A stretch of 64,000 nt of DNA, from positions 1 through 64,000 of the forward strand of contig NZ_JACAPG010000008.1 of the NCBI RefSeq assembly GCF_013385825.1, given 5' to 3'. Origin of the DNA: Pseudomonas reactans. Its GTDB lineage: Bacteria > Pseudomonadota > Gammaproteobacteria > Pseudomonadales > Pseudomonadaceae. Under the pieces are notes generated by a model that saw only the letters and a list, made by a program, of their open reading frames with translations, was not told the origin of the DNA and ran no database searches. This document shows, in pieces, positions 7,694 to 18,483 of this stretch; within the stretch, counting starts at the first letter, position 1; every line of letters begins with the position of its first letter. Made by a program: the position numbers and the translations under genes.

Positions 7694-9589
7694 ATGACTG
7701 CCCCCTTCCGTTTTCTCGCCTGGCTGATGCTGCCGGCGTTGATGTCATGCAGCTTCAACCTGTTGGCCGCAACTGCCGAGGGCGCCCCGCAAGCCCTGCA
7801 TTTGCTGGACTACATTGGTGCTGACTATCCACCGACGGTGGAGGCGGGCAAGGTTATCGATGAATCCGAATACCGCGAACAGGTGGAGTTTCTCGGGGTG
7901 TTGCAAGGGCTGGTGGCAGAGTTGCCTCAGCGCCCGGAGCGCGCGGCGTTGGTCAAAGGCGTCGACGAACTGTTAGCGGCGGTAACCGCCCATCAGGACG
8001 GCGCAACGGTTGCTCGGCAAGCCCGCCAATTGGGTGCCCAACTGGCCGTAGCCTATGAAGTCAGCCAGGCCCCGGCTATTACGCCTGATCCAACCCGCGG
8101 CGCGCCGCTCTACGCCCAGCATTGCTCGGTGTGCCACGGCACCGCGGGCGCTGGTGATGGTCCGGCCAGCGTCGGTATGACGCCGCCGCCGGCCAATCTG
8201 CGCGACCCTGTGCGCCTGGACCGCTTGAGCCTCTACGCGATCTACAACACCCTCGGCCTGGGCGTCGAAGGCACCGATATGCCGTCCTTTGCTGATCAAC
8301 TCGACGACCGTCAGCGCTGGGACCTGGCCACCTACATCGCCGGCTTCACCGCCGACCCGGCCGCCGCGAAAAGCGAGCAACCGTTCAACCTCGCCGACCT
8401 GGCGCGCCAGACTCCGAACGAAGTCCTGGCCGCCAACGGTGAGGCTGCCGCCGCCACGTTCCGCGCCCAGCGTGCGCAACCGCCGCAGGTCAAGCGTGGC
8501 CCGGCGCAGTTGCTCGATTACACCGCTACCACTCTGGACAAGAGCTTGGCCGCGTTCCGCAACGGCGACCACGAACAGGCCTACGACCTGTCGGTAGCTG
8601 CCTACCTAGAAGGCTTCGAGCTGGTCGAAAGCTCGCTGGATAACGTCGACGCCAACGTGCGCAAGGACACCGAGAAGGCGCTGATGGCCTACCGGCAGTC
8701 GTTGCAGGACGGTTTGCCGGTCGAGCAAGTGCAGCAGCGCCTGGATGTGGCCAAAGGCAAACTCACCGAATCCGCCGGCTTGCTGGGCAGCGACGGCCTG
8801 AGCTGGTCGCTGAGCTACATCTCGGGCCTGCTGATCCTGCTGCGTGAAGGCCTGGAAGCCATCCTGGTGCTTGCCGCGATCCTCGCGTTCCTGCGCAACA
8901 CCGGCCAGCAGTCGGCGGTGCGCAGCGTCAACGTGGGTTGGGGCCTGGCGCTGTTGGCGGGTCTGGCGACCTGGGCGCTCGCCGCGTATGTGATTGACGT
9001 GAGCGGCGCCCAGCGCGAGTTGTTGGAAGGCTGCACGGCGCTGTTCGCCAGCGTGATGGTGCTGTGGCTTGGTGTGTGGATGCACGACCGCCGCCACGCC
9101 GCCGCTTGGCAGGATTACATCAAGAGCAGCCTGGTAGGCGGCGGTGGACGCTTCGGCTTTGCGATGCTGGCGTTCTTCTCGGTGTATCGCGAGCTGTTCG
9201 AAGTGATCCTGTTCTACGAAACCCTGTGGCTGCAAGCCGGCCCGGCCGGGCACAACGCCGTGCTGGCAGGTGGTGCAACGGCGCTGGTGCTGCTGGTGGG
9301 CCTGGCGTGGGTGATTCTGCGCGGCTCGGCGAAGTTGCCGCTGGCGCTGTTCTTCGGGATCAATGCGGCGTTGCTGTGCGCGCTGTCGGTGGTGTTCGCC
9401 GGGCATGGCGTGAAGGCGTTGCAGGAAGCCGGCATCTTCGGTACGCGGCCGGTCGCGTTCTTTGACTTCGACTGGCTGGGCATCCACGCCGATGCGTACT
9501 CGCTGAGTGCGCAGGCTGTGGCGATCCTGGCGATTGTGGTGCTGTATGGTCGCAGTCGGTTGGCCGAGAAACGCCGAGTGGCGGCCTGA
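7694..9589 (+). CDS. Cytochrome c / FTR1 fused iron permease
   Basis: 631 residues. A signal peptide (cleavage about LLAATAE) is followed by a periplasmic region with one haem c site, CSVCH at about 144-148, in a typical YAQHCSVCHG context, with a possible Met ligand downstream (DMPSF). The C-terminal half is a seven-helix FTR1/EfeU permease with the paired iron-binding motifs REGLE (about 384-388) and YRELFE (about 498-503). FTR1 permeases move iron with a coupled redox step. The fused c-type haem domain could be the electron carrier for Fe(II) oxidation at the outer face of the inner membrane. The stop is one base before the next start (TGACATG), so YaiI is probably co-transcribed. Confidence 0.85.
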   Translation: MTAPFRFLAWLMLPALMSCSFNLLAATAEGAPQALHLLDYIGADYPPTVEAGKVIDESEYREQVEFLGVLQGLVAELPQRPERAALVKGVDELLAAVTAHQDGATVARQARQLGAQLAVAYEVSQAPAITPDPTRGAPLYAQHCSVCHGTAGAGDGPASVGMTPPPANLRDPVRLDRLSLYAIYNTLGLGVEGTDMPSFADQLDDRQRWDLATYIAGFTADPAAAKSEQPFNLADLARQTPNEVLAANGEAAAATFRAQRAQPPQVKRGPAQLLDYTATTLDKSLAAFRNGDHEQAYDLSVAAYLEGFELVESSLDNVDANVRKDTEKALMAYRQSLQDGLPVEQVQQRLDVAKGKLTESAGLLGSDGLSWSLSYISGLLILLREGLEAILVLAAILAFLRNTGQQSAVRSVNVGWGLALLAGLATWALAAYVIDVSGAQRELLEGCTALFASVMVLWLGVWMHDRRHAAAWQDYIKSSLVGGGGRFGFAMLAFFSVYRELFEVILFYETLWLQAGPAGHNAVLAGGATALVLLVGLAWVILRGSAKLPLALFFGINAALLCALSVVFAGHGVKALQEAGIFGTRPVAFFDFDWLGIHADAYSLSAQAVAILAIVVLYGRSRLAEKRRVAA

Positions 9590-9590
9590 C

Positions 9591-10040
9591 ATGCGCGTGT
9601 GGATCGACGCCGACGCCTGCCCTCGGGCAGCCAAGGACCAGGTGGTGAAGTTCGCCCTCAAGCGTCAGTTCGAGGTGGTGCTGGTGGCCGGGCAGAGCCA
9701 GATCAAGCCGAGCTTTGCGTGTGTGAAGCTGATTGTGGTGCCCAGCGGTCCGGACGCGGCGGATGACTACCTCGTAGAGCACGCGGTGCCTGGCGAGTTG
9801 GTGATCTGCAGCGACGTGCCGTTGGCCGACCGCCTGGTGAAAAAGGGCGTCACGGCCCTAGATCCACGGGGCAAGGAGTTCAGCCCGGCGAACATGAGCG
9901 AACGCCTGGCGGTGCGCAACCTGTTCACGGATCTGCGTGAACAGGGCCAAATGGGTGGGGGGCCACCGCCTCACGGTGAAAAAGAAAAGCAGGCGTTTGC
10001 CAATGCCCTGGACCGAATCCTCACGCGCCTGATGCGCTAA
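9591..10040 (+). CDS. YaiI/YqxD family protein (DUF188)
   Basis: 149 residues from ATG 9591; the longer frame upstream lies within the permease gene and is rejected. The sequence opens MRVWIDADACPR, the diagnostic DUF188 Asp-rich motif, then continues with VICSDVPLADRLVKKG and a conserved LDPRGKEFSPANM. This PIN-like fold with acidic residues suggests a metal-dependent nuclease or NYN-type activity, but no function is established. It starts one base after the iron permease stop, probably as an operon tail rather than a functional partner. Confidence 0.85.
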   Translation: MRVWIDADACPRAAKDQVVKFALKRQFEVVLVAGQSQIKPSFACVKLIVVPSGPDAADDYLVEHAVPGELVICSDVPLADRLVKKGVTALDPRGKEFSPANMSERLAVRNLFTDLREQGQMGGGPPPHGEKEKQAFANALDRILTRLMR

Positions 10041-10065
10041 CCCTGACCCTGCGGCGAAGAGTTTT

Positions 10066-10236
10066 TGTGGCGAGCGGGCTTGCCCCGCGTTGGGGTGCGC
10101 AGCAGCCCTAAAACATACAACCGTGTTCTAACTGACTTTCCGCATTGCCTGGATTAGGGCGGCTTCGCCACCCAACGCGGGGCAAGCCCGCTCGCCACGA
10201 CAAGTCCGCTCGCCACAACAAGCCCGCTCACCACAG
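10066..10236. repeat. REP cluster, TGTGGCGAGCGGG type, with two extra degenerate half-units
   Basis: The left arm is 10066-10095 and the right arm 10171-10198, reverse complements around GCGGGCTTGCCCC. Two further truncated copies of the right arm follow in tandem (AAGTCCGCTCGCCAC, then AAGCCCGCTCACCAC) up to 10236. It lies between convergent yaiI and elbB. Confidence 0.85.
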
Positions 10237-10246
10237 TTGGGGGCAA

Positions 10247-10912
10247 TCAGTCGTTTTCGTGGGTCAACTCCAGCACCCGGTCCACCAGCTTGTTGATCCC
10301 TGAAGCGACCTCGCTGATGTTTTTGCCAAGCATATAGGCCGGCGTGCTCACCAGTTTGCGCGCCTTGTCTTCGACAATATCTTCCACCGTGCACTCCTGA
10401 TGGGTGGCGCCCATCTTGTCCAGCGCGGCGGCGGTGTCGGCGCAGTTGCCGATGGTGCAGGTCACGCCCGGGCCATAGATCTTTGCCGCCAGGGCCGGTG
10501 AGATGCAGATCAGCCCCACCGGCTTGCCCGCTTCGGCAAAAGCCTCGGCCAGCTCCAGCACCTGTGGGTTGACGCTGCAGCCTGCGCCTTCCACGGCAAA
10601 GTTCGACAGGTTCTTCGCCGCGCCAAACCCGCCGGGCACGATCAGCGCATCGAAGTCTTCAGCATTGGCTTCGCGGATGTCTTTCACATCACCGCGGGCA
10701 ATCCGGGCCGACTCCACCAGCACATTGCGCGACTCGGGCATTTCTTCGCCGGTGAGGTGGTTGATCACATGCAGTTGCGCGATGTTCGGGGCAAAACATT
10801 GGACCTGAGCACCGCGCTGGTCCAGGCGCAGCAAGGTGATCACGCTTTCGTGGATCTCTGCGCCGTCATACACGCCGCAGCCGGAAAGGATCACTGCAAT
10901 CTTTTTGCTCAT
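10247..10912 (-). CDS. elbB: ElbB, DJ-1/PfpI family glyoxalase-like protein
   Basis: 221 residues. The start is set at ATG 10912 because AGGAG lies about 8 bases upstream of it, whereas the ATG at 10918 would be only 2 bases from that site. The start KKIAVILSGCGVYDGAEIHE and the motifs IVPGGFGAAKNLS and VGLICISPALA are characteristic of ElbB (isoprenoid biosynthesis protein with amidotransferase-like domain, also called ElbB glyoxalase). The Cys in GLICISP is the expected nucleophile-elbow residue. It is a cytoplasmic DJ-1-like enzyme. The name reflects an early link to isoprenoid biosynthesis in E. coli; the true substrate is uncertain. Confidence 0.85.
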   Translation of the reverse strand: MSKKIAVILSGCGVYDGAEIHESVITLLRLDQRGAQVQCFAPNIAQLHVINHLTGEEMPESRNVLVESARIARGDVKDIREANAEDFDALIVPGGFGAAKNLSNFAVEGAGCSVNPQVLELAEAFAEAGKPVGLICISPALAAKIYGPGVTCTIGNCADTAAALDKMGATHQECTVEDIVEDKARKLVSTPAYMLGKNISEVASGINKLVDRVLELTHEND

Positions 10913-11028
10913 GGGCATTTCTCCTGGGGTCATGGCGTTAAATGTCTACTAATTTGTCACCTGTTGCCAATGGGCTCTTGCGCCGCTGCACCTAATCTAG
11001 ATGTAACAAAAACAAACCGGACCAGACC

Positions 11029-12264
11029 ATGGACTTCGTGCCTTATGCGGTACCGTTTTTCATCGCCTTGATCGTGGTGGAGCTGCTTGCCGACCACTGG
11101 CGCGGCGAGCGCAACTACCGGGTGGCGGATGCCATCAACAGCCTCAGCACTGGCGTGCTGTCCACCACCACAGGACTGTTGACCAAGGGTGTAGGGATTT
11201 TGACCTACGCGTTCGCCCTCAAACATCTTGCATTGATTGATCTCCCGGCCCAAAGCGTCTGGACCTGGGTATTCGCCTTTGTGTTCTACGACTTCTGCTA
11301 CTACTGGCTGCATCGCATGGGCCATGAACGCAACATCCTGTGGGCGGCGCACTCGGTGCATCACCAGAGCGAGGACTACAACCTCAGCACCGCCCTGCGC
11401 CAGACCAGCACCGGCTTCCTGCTGAGCTGGATTTTCTACCTGCCACTGGCCGTACTCGGTGTGCCATTGGTGGTGTTTATCAGCGTGGCATCGCTCAATT
11501 TGCTCTATCAATTCTGGGTACACACCCGGCATGTGCCCAAGCTTGGCTGGTATGAATGGTTTTTCGTCACGCCGTCCAATCATCGGGCCCACCACGCACA
11601 GAACGCTCTCTACATGGATCGCAACTACGGCGGGGTGTTCATTATTTGGGACCGGCTGTTCGGCACCTTTCAGGAAGAAGACGATAACGAACCGGTGATT
11701 TTCGGCGTGACCACGCCCTTGGCCAGCTGGAATCCGCTGTGGGCCAACCTGCAGTTTTATGCGCAGTTGTGGAGTGATGCGCGACGTACCGAGCGCTGGT
11801 GGGACAAGTTGCGCATCTGGTTCATGCGCACCGGTTGGCGCCCGGCGGACGTGAAGGCCAAGTACCCGCTGGCCAAGCATGACCTGACTCAATTCCGTAA
11901 ATTCGAAGTGCCGCTGGATGGTCGCCAGCAGGTCTACATCGCCCTGCAATTTGCGGCGTATGTGGGTTTTGGCAGCTATTTGATGAATTTCGGCGAAGGC
12001 TTGCCCACGGCGGCGCTGATCCTGGGTTGGAGTGCCATGGCGCTGGGGTTGTTTACCTTAGGTGTGGCCTTGGAGAATCGCCCGTGGGCGCTGAAGGCCG
12101 AGCTTTCGCGGCTGGTGCTGAATGTGCCGCTGGTGTGGCTGGCGCCGCTGGTTGGGCTATGGCCCGCCAGCAACTTGGGCTGGCTGGGCCTGCTGAGCTA
12201 CAGCCTGCTCAGCGTGATCGGCCTCTACTGCTGCAGAAGCCGGTTTACTCGACTGGTGTCTTAG
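11029..12264 (+). CDS. Sterol desaturase/fatty-acid hydroxylase superfamily membrane protein
   Basis: 411 residues. Several membrane segments lie in the first 170 residues and another group near the C-terminus (about 300-400). The di-iron histidine clusters are complete: HRMGH (95-99), HSVHH (108-112) and HRAHH (185-189), giving HX3H, HX2HH and HX2HH. Such enzymes use oxygen and two irons to hydroxylate or desaturate lipids. The substrate is unknown; bacterial members act on fatty acids, sphingolipid-like lipids or carotenoids. The C-terminal extension of several helices beyond the catalytic core is notable. The 3' end overlaps the convergent dedA gene by 20 bp. Confidence 0.85.
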   Translation: MDFVPYAVPFFIALIVVELLADHWRGERNYRVADAINSLSTGVLSTTTGLLTKGVGILTYAFALKHLALIDLPAQSVWTWVFAFVFYDFCYYWLHRMGHERNILWAAHSVHHQSEDYNLSTALRQTSTGFLLSWIFYLPLAVLGVPLVVFISVASLNLLYQFWVHTRHVPKLGWYEWFFVTPSNHRAHHAQNALYMDRNYGGVFIIWDRLFGTFQEEDDNEPVIFGVTTPLASWNPLWANLQFYAQLWSDARRTERWWDKLRIWFMRTGWRPADVKAKYPLAKHDLTQFRKFEVPLDGRQQVYIALQFAAYVGFGSYLMNFGEGLPTAALILGWSAMALGLFTLGVALENRPWALKAELSRLVLNVPLVWLAPLVGLWPASNLGWLGLLSYSLLSVIGLYCCRSRFTRLVS

Positions 12265-12880
12265 GCGCTTCGACCGGGACCGGCTCGGCGGCGAGCCGGG
12301 CCTTGGCCTCGGCACAGGCCTCGCGAGCGATGCGTGCATTCTTGATGCGGCGGCGCAGCCACAGGCCGAAGCCCAATAGCAGCAACGCGCCCAATACCCA
12401 CAGCTCGTATTTCTTGATGCTACCCAGCATGCCTTCCAGCACCGCCCCGAAGTGATAGGCCGCAGCACCCAACGCCAACGCCCAGATCGCGGCGCCAATG
12501 CCGTTGAGGATCAGGTAGCGCAGAGGTGGATAGCCGGACAGGCCGATCGCCACCGGCATGACCGTGCGCAACCCGTAGACGAAGCGGAAGCTCAGCACCC
12601 AGATATCCGGGTGCTTGCGGATATGCTCCAGGGCCTTGTCACCCATCAATTGCCAGCGCGGCTTGCGCGCCAACAGCTTGCGACCGTGCTTGCGGCCCAT
12701 GTAATACCAAAGCTGGTCGCCGGCGTAGCTGCCGAAAAAGGCAACGACCACCACCAGGTTGATATCCATGTAGCCACGGAACGCCAGGAAGCCTGCGAGG
12801 ACCAGAATGGTCTCGCCTTCAAAGAAGGTGCCTAGGAAGAGCGCAAAGTAGCCGAAGTCATGCAGAAATTGTTGAAGCAT
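12245..12880 (-). CDS. DedA family (SNARE-associated) inner-membrane protein
   Basis: 211 residues from ATG 12880. It contains the DedA core: FLGTFFEGETILVLAGFLAFRG, then GSYAGDQLWYYMGRKHGRKLL and FRFVYGLRTVMPVAIGLSG. The F/G/E..G...R...P pattern matches re-entrant-loop transporters of the DedA/VTT group. Bacterial members affect membrane-potential homeostasis and some recycle undecaprenyl phosphate or phosphatidylethanolamine; which applies here is unknown. The C-terminus ends in a Lys/Ala/Pro/Glu-rich tail. The gene is divergent from hemB, with 208 bp between starts. Confidence 0.85.
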   Translation of the reverse strand: MLQQFLHDFGYFALFLGTFFEGETILVLAGFLAFRGYMDINLVVVVAFFGSYAGDQLWYYMGRKHGRKLLARKPRWQLMGDKALEHIRKHPDIWVLSFRFVYGLRTVMPVAIGLSGYPPLRYLILNGIGAAIWALALGAAAYHFGAVLEGMLGSIKKYELWVLGALLLLGFGLWLRRRIKNARIAREACAEAKARLAAEPVPVEAPKTPVE

Positions 12881-13015
12881 GGTCTGGGGTGCTGGCGAAA
12901 TGAACGCGCAGCCTACGCCTTCACGAAGATTCATGAAAGTATCGAGATGTGTCACGAAGTGAACAATTCCTACGGAAATGACGAATGCGACTACAGGTCG
13001 CATCCTTAAGCACAA

Positions 13016-13049
13016 CTGTCATACCTTCGTCATAATGGCCGCTTATAAC
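13016..13049 (+). promoter_or_regulatory. Candidate Pho box and -10 element ahead of hemB-ppk
   Basis: CTGTCAT (13016-13022), ACCT, TCGTCAT (13027-13033): two direct 7-mers on an 11-bp repeat, the arrangement bound by PhoB dimers. A -10-like TATAAC (13044-13049) starts 10 bp after the second half-site, the usual spacing in PhoB-activated promoters where the box replaces the -35. hemB begins 39 bases further on, and ppk follows it by 18 bp, so phosphate starvation could drive polyphosphate kinase from here. Confidence 0.6.
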
Positions 13050-13067
13050 TGCAACGCTCGCCCGTGA

Positions 13068-14102
<1,035 letters not shown>

Positions 14103-14120
14103 CCCTCACAGGAACATTCA

Positions 14121-16343
14121 ATGAATACCGAAGGACTCTCAGAAGTTGCCGTAAAAGACGCTCACCCGGTGGTTGAACAAGTCACCGAGACCCCGCCGGA
14201 GCATGAGCCCGCCGCGCCTGCCGTGGTAGCCGAGCCGCCCGTGCCGGCCCCGGTGGCGGCGGTGACCAACCTGGATGACAGCAGCCTGTACATCCACCGC
14301 GAGCTGTCACAACTGCAATTCAACATCCGCGTGCTGGAGCAGGCGCTGGATGAGTCCTACCCGCTGCTGGAGCGGCTGAAGTTCCTGCTGATCTTCTCCA
14401 GCAACTTGGACGAGTTCTTCGAGATCCGCGTCGCCGGCCTCAAGAAACAAATCACCTTCGCCCGTGAACAAGCCGGCGCCGATGGCCTGCAGCCGCACCA
14501 GGCCCTGGCGCGCATCAGCGAGCTGGTGCACGGCCATGTAGACCGCCAATACGCGATCCTCAACGACATCCTGTTGCCGGAACTGGAGAAACACCAGGTC
14601 CGCTTCATCCGGCGCCGTCACTGGACCACCAAGATCAAGACCTGGGTGCGCCGTTACTTCCGTGACGAGATCTCGCCAATCATCACCCCGATCGGCCTCG
14701 ACCCGACGCACCCGTTCCCGTTGCTGGTGAACAAGAGCCTCAACTTCATTGTCGAGCTTGAAGGTATCGACGCCTTCGGTCGCGACTCCGGCCTGGCGAT
14801 CATCCCGGCGCCGCGTCTGTTGCCACGGATCATCAAGGTACCGGAAGAGGTGGGGGGGCCTGGCGATAACTATGTATTCCTGTCGTCGATGATCCATGCG
14901 CACGCCGATGATCTGTTCCAGGGCATGAAGGTAAAAGGCTGCTATCAGTTCCGCCTGACCCGAAACGCCGACCTGGCGCTGGACTCCGAAGACGTCGAAG
15001 ACTTGGCCCGTGCCCTGCGCGGCGAGCTGTTCTCGCGACGCTACGGCGATGCGGTGCGCCTGGAAGTTGCCGACACCTGCCCTAAGCACCTGTCGGACTA
15101 CCTGCTCAAGCAGTTCAACCTGGCCGAGTCCGAGCTGTACCAGGTCAACGGCCCGGTCAACCTGACGCGGCTGTTCAGCATCACCGGCCTGGACAGTCAT
15201 CCGGAGCTGCAATACACGCCGTTCACGCCGCAGATCCCGAAACTGCTGCAAAACAGCGAGAACATTTTCAGCGTGGTGAGCAAACAGGACATCCTGCTGC
15301 TGCACCCCTTCGAGTCCTTTACCCCGGTGGTCGACCTGCTGCGCCAGGCCGCCAAGGACCCGCACGTATTGGCCGTACGCCAGACCCTGTACCGTTCCGG
15401 CGCCAACTCGGAAATTGTCGATGCCTTGGTCGACGCTGCGCGTAACGGCAAGGAAGTCACGGCGGTGATCGAGCTGCGTGCGCGGTTTGACGAAGAGTCC
15501 AACCTGCAACTGGCCAGTCGTCTGCAAGCGGCCGGTGCAGTGGTGATCTACGGTGTGGTCGGCTTCAAGACCCACGCCAAGATGATGCTGATCCTGCGCC
15601 GCGAAGCCGGTGAGATCGTGCGCTACGCCCACTTGGGCACCGGTAACTACCACGCCGGCAACGCCAAGCTCTACACCGACTACAGCCTGCTGACGTCCGA
15701 CGATGCCTTGTGCGAAGACGTCGGCAAGTTGTTCAGCCAGCTGATCGGCATGGGCAAGACCCTGCGCATGAAGAAGCTGCTGCACGCGCCGTTCACCCTC
15801 AAGAAGGGCATGCTCGACATGATTGCCCGCGAAACCCAGTTCGCCCTCGACGGCAAGCCGGCGCACATCATCGCCAAGTTCAACTCGCTGACTGATCCGA
15901 AGATCATCCGCGCGCTGTACAAGGCCAGCCAGTCCGGCGTGCGCATCGACCTCGTAGTGCGCGGCATGTGCTGCCTGCGTCCGGGCATTGTCGGCGTGTC
16001 GCACAACATCCATGTGCGCTCGATCATCGGCCGCTTCCTGGAACACACGCGGGTGTTCTACTTCCTCAATGGCGGCGAAGAGCAGATGTTCCTCTCCAGT
16101 GCCGACTGGATGGAGCGCAACCTCGATAAGCGGGTAGAAACGTGCTTCCCGGTGGAAGGCAAGAAGCTGATCATGCGGGTCAAGAAGGAGCTGGAAAGCT
16201 ACCTCACCGACAACACCCACAGCTGGAGCCTGCAGTCAGACGGCCGCTACGTGCGCAACACACCGACCGGCAACCAGAACCCGCGCAGCGCGCAGGCGAC
16301 GTTGTTGGAGAAGCTGGGTAGCCCGATTCTAACGGTGAATTGA
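14121..16343 (+). CDS. ppk: Polyphosphate kinase 1
   Basis: 740 residues. A disordered Pro/Ala/Val/Glu-rich N-terminal extension (about residues 1-50) is followed by the PPK N-domain ([23 protein letters not shown]). The head and two phospholipase-D-like catalytic domains follow. The two conserved active-site histidines, 19 residues apart as in E. coli PPK (H435/H454), are H485 ([10 protein letters not shown]) and H504 ([10 protein letters not shown]). The late motif [15 protein letters not shown] is present. The enzyme polymerises the gamma-phosphate of ATP into inorganic polyphosphate at the membrane. It follows hemB in one operon and faces ppx. Confidence 0.95.
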   Translation: MNTEGLSEVAVKDAHPVVEQVTETPPEHEPAAPAVVAEPPVPAPVAAVTNLDDSSLYIHRELSQLQFNIRVLEQALDESYPLLERLKFLLIFSSNLDEFFEIRVAGLKKQITFAREQAGADGLQPHQALARISELVHGHVDRQYAILNDILLPELEKHQVRFIRRRHWTTKIKTWVRRYFRDEISPIITPIGLDPTHPFPLLVNKSLNFIVELEGIDAFGRDSGLAIIPAPRLLPRIIKVPEEVGGPGDNYVFLSSMIHAHADDLFQGMKVKGCYQFRLTRNADLALDSEDVEDLARALRGELFSRRYGDAVRLEVADTCPKHLSDYLLKQFNLAESELYQVNGPVNLTRLFSITGLDSHPELQYTPFTPQIPKLLQNSENIFSVVSKQDILLLHPFESFTPVVDLLRQAAKDPHVLAVRQTLYRSGANSEIVDALVDAARNGKEVTAVIELRARFDEESNLQLASRLQAAGAVVIYGVVGFKTHAKMMLILRREAGEIVRYAHLGTGNYHAGNAKLYTDYSLLTSDDALCEDVGKLFSQLIGMGKTLRMKKLLHAPFTLKKGMLDMIARETQFALDGKPAHIIAKFNSLTDPKIIRALYKASQSGVRIDLVVRGMCCLRPGIVGVSHNIHVRSIIGRFLEHTRVFYFLNGGEEQMFLSSADWMERNLDKRVETCFPVEGKKLIMRVKKELESYLTDNTHSWSLQSDGRYVRNTPTGNQNPRSAQATLLEKLGSPILTVN

Positions 16344-16368
16344 GTAGCGGTTTGTATGAGCAGGTTTG

Positions 16369-16502
16369 TGTGGCGAGCGGGCTTGCCCCGCGTTGGGCTG
16401 CGAAGCAGCCCTAAAACCAGACGCCGCATTCTGCCAGACAGAATGCGGCGTTTTTATTGGGGCTGCTTCGCAGCCCAACGCGGGGCAAGCCCGCTCGCCA
16501 CA
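16369..16502. repeat. REPIN, TGTGGCGAGCGGG type, with long extended arms
   Basis: The arms (16369-16412 and 16459-16502) pair over about 40 bp, including GCGGGCTTGCCCCGCGTTGG and a second hairpin GGGCTGC-GAA-GCAGCCC. The loop region contains a separate perfect hairpin with a T tract, the ppk terminator. The element lies between convergent ppk and ppx. Confidence 0.9.
16421..16456 (+). terminator. Rho-independent terminator of hemB-ppk, nested in the REPIN
   Basis: A 13-bp perfect stem ACGCCGCATTCTG / CAGAATGCGGCGT (16421-16433 and 16439-16451) with a CCAGA loop, followed by TTTTTA. The T run is on the plus strand, so it serves ppk rather than ppx. Confidence 0.85.
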
Positions 16503-16537
16503 GCAAGCACAACCAGCCGCTCCGGCCGCCTGCGCGA

Positions 16538-18040
16538 TCAGCGCAGGTTCAGACTGAACCCCACCCGCGTCAACCACTCGGCTTCCTGGGCAAAGTCCGC
16601 CTGGGTCAACTGGTTTTCATCCAGCCAGCCTTTCGGGAACACCACATCCAGGCTGTCGCCGTTGGCGCGCAGGGTCACCTGGGGCATTTCCTGGGTGCCG
16701 CGAATGTGATGGAACAGGATCGCAAAGCGCAGCAGCACGCACAGGCGGATCAGCTTGATGCCTTCGTCACCGAATTCAGCGAACTTGTCCTTAGGGATGT
16801 TGCGGCGATGGCCGCGTACCAGCAGGGCGAGCATTTGCTGGTCTTCGCGCGAGAAGCCGGCCAGGTCCGAGTGCTCGATCAGGTAGGCGCCGTGCTTGTG
16901 GTAATGGTAGTGGGCAATGTCCAGGCCCACTTCATGCACCTTGGCGGCCCAGCCCAGTAGCTCGCGCCAGACGCCGTCTTCCAGGTCCCAGTCCTCGGCC
17001 ACCTGGTCGAAGGCATGCAGGGCTTTGCGCTCCACACGGGCGGCTTGTTCCAGGTCGACGTGGTAACGCTCCACCAACGAGGTGAGCGTGCGCTCACGCA
17101 CGTCTTCGTGGTGGTGCCGGCCCAATAGGTCGTAGAGCACGCCTTCACGCAGTGCGCCATCGCAGTGGTCCATGCGTTGCAGCTCAAGGGCGTCGAAGAT
17201 CGCTTCGAGAATTGCCAGGCCGGCCGGGAAGATGGTGCGGCGATCGGGCTTGATGCCGTCGAAGTCGATTTTTTCGGCATCCCCCAGCTTGAACAGCTTG
17301 CGCTTGAGCCATGCCAGGCCTTCGGCGTTGACTTCGCCGGTGCCATGGCCGCCGGCTTTCAGGGCCAGGCCGATGGCGCGGATGGTGCCAGACGAGCCGA
17401 TGGCTTCATCCCAGGTCAGGCGGTGCAGGGCGTGTTCGATACTCATGATCTCCAGCCGCGCCGCCGTGTAGGCCTGGGCGTAGCGCGCCGGGGTGATCTT
17501 GCCGTCCTTGAAGTAGCGTTGGGTGTAGCTGACGCAACCCATCTGCAGGCTTTCGCGCAACAAGGGCTCGAATCTTTGCCCAATGATGAATTCGGTACTG
17601 CCGCCGCCGATGTCGGCGACCAGGCGTTTGCCGGGGGTGTCGGCCAGGGTGTGGGACACGCCCAGGTAGATCAGGCGAGCCTCTTCTCGGCCGGAGATGA
17701 CTTCGACCGGATGTCCAAGGATTTCCTCGGCGCGGCGTATGAATTCGCCACGGTTGCGGGCTTCGCGCAACGCGTTGGTGCCGACGATTCGCACGGCACC
17801 CAGGGGCATGCCGTTGATCAACTGGGCAAATCGCTTCAGGCAATCGAGCCCACGCTGCATGGACTCTTCATTGAGCTGGCGCTCGTCGTCGATGCCGGCA
17901 GCCAGTTGTACTTTCTCGCCGAGCCGCTCAAGGATGCGGATTTCGCCGTTCTGGGCCTTGGCCACGACCATGTGAAAGCTGTTGGAGCCCAGGTCGATGG
18001 CGGCGATCAGGGACAGATTCTTGGCTTGGGATTGCGGCAT
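16538..18040 (-). CDS. ppx: Exopolyphosphatase
   Basis: 500 residues. It starts [27 protein letters not shown], with the actin-like phosphate-1 loop DLGSNSF, then [14 protein letters not shown] (phosphate-2) and SSGTIRAIG (adenosine-like site). An HD-like C-terminal domain follows ([29 protein letters not shown]). The enzyme removes terminal phosphates from polyphosphate and is related to GppA. It converges on ppk, giving opposed enzymes of polyphosphate metabolism separated by a 194-bp REPIN/terminator region. No promoter could be picked out with confidence in the long upstream region. Confidence 0.93.
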   Translation of the reverse strand: MPQSQAKNLSLIAAIDLGSNSFHMVVAKAQNGEIRILERLGEKVQLAAGIDDERQLNEESMQRGLDCLKRFAQLINGMPLGAVRIVGTNALREARNRGEFIRRAEEILGHPVEVISGREEARLIYLGVSHTLADTPGKRLVADIGGGSTEFIIGQRFEPLLRESLQMGCVSYTQRYFKDGKITPARYAQAYTAARLEIMSIEHALHRLTWDEAIGSSGTIRAIGLALKAGGHGTGEVNAEGLAWLKRKLFKLGDAEKIDFDGIKPDRRTIFPAGLAILEAIFDALELQRMDHCDGALREGVLYDLLGRHHHEDVRERTLTSLVERYHVDLEQAARVERKALHAFDQVAEDWDLEDGVWRELLGWAAKVHEVGLDIAHYHYHKHGAYLIEHSDLAGFSREDQQMLALLVRGHRRNIPKDKFAEFGDEGIKLIRLCVLLRFAILFHHIRGTQEMPQVTLRANGDSLDVVFPKGWLDENQLTQADFAQEAEWLTRVGFSLNLR

Positions 18041-18483
18041 GGTTTGGGGGTCTCGGTCGATAACCTTGCCATCGTGCCACGATCGACCTTTGGTGCCAAC
18101 GCGTACGGCTTCGGTAATTTTCCTGCGGGTGTCTGTGAGGAATTCTTGTGGGATATGTAGGGTGGTTTTCTAAGTTAAAGGGAAGTGGAGATTTTCTTTG
18201 TAGGAGTTATTAGCTGTTGATTGTAGTTTTGGTATTTGCGACTTTGCCTACAAGGTGGAGATCAATAGCTTATCGGAATTGACTCTAAACCTACTCGGCA
18301 CTTAGGTTCGGCCCACTTTTTATTTTTACGCCTCCCACAAGTTTTGGCGTGTTCTCTGATTCATTAATTAGGTGCCAACGCTACAGACTGTTATCCGGCA
18401 ATCTTGCCGTGGTGTTATTTATTTGTGGTCGGAGTTTTCGGCTGTCGTAAATGCATCTATTCATTACAGATGACAGGTTGAAT
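18041..18483. other. 443-bp AT-rich intergenic region between ppx and the fimbrial operon
   Basis: There is no credible gene. Composition falls clearly below that of the flanks from about 18160 to 18480, with runs such as TTTTTATTTTTA and ATTCATTAATTAGG. It holds a small perfect hairpin, CGGCAA-TC-TTGCCG (18396-18409). The region must hold the divergent promoters of ppx and the fimbrial operon, and perhaps the left junction of an insertion. I see no long inverted repeats that would indicate an invertible promoter. Confidence 0.6.

Noticed and set aside
18200..18265. Degenerate REP (TTGTAGGAG ... CCTACAA)
   Set aside because: Only the outer 7 bases pair; the inner stem is lost, so it is not counted as a REP.
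18160..18483. Invertible promoter (fim-switch type) ahead of the fimbrial operon
   Set aside because: No pair of inverted repeats with a suitable spacing was found, and no recombinase gene is present.
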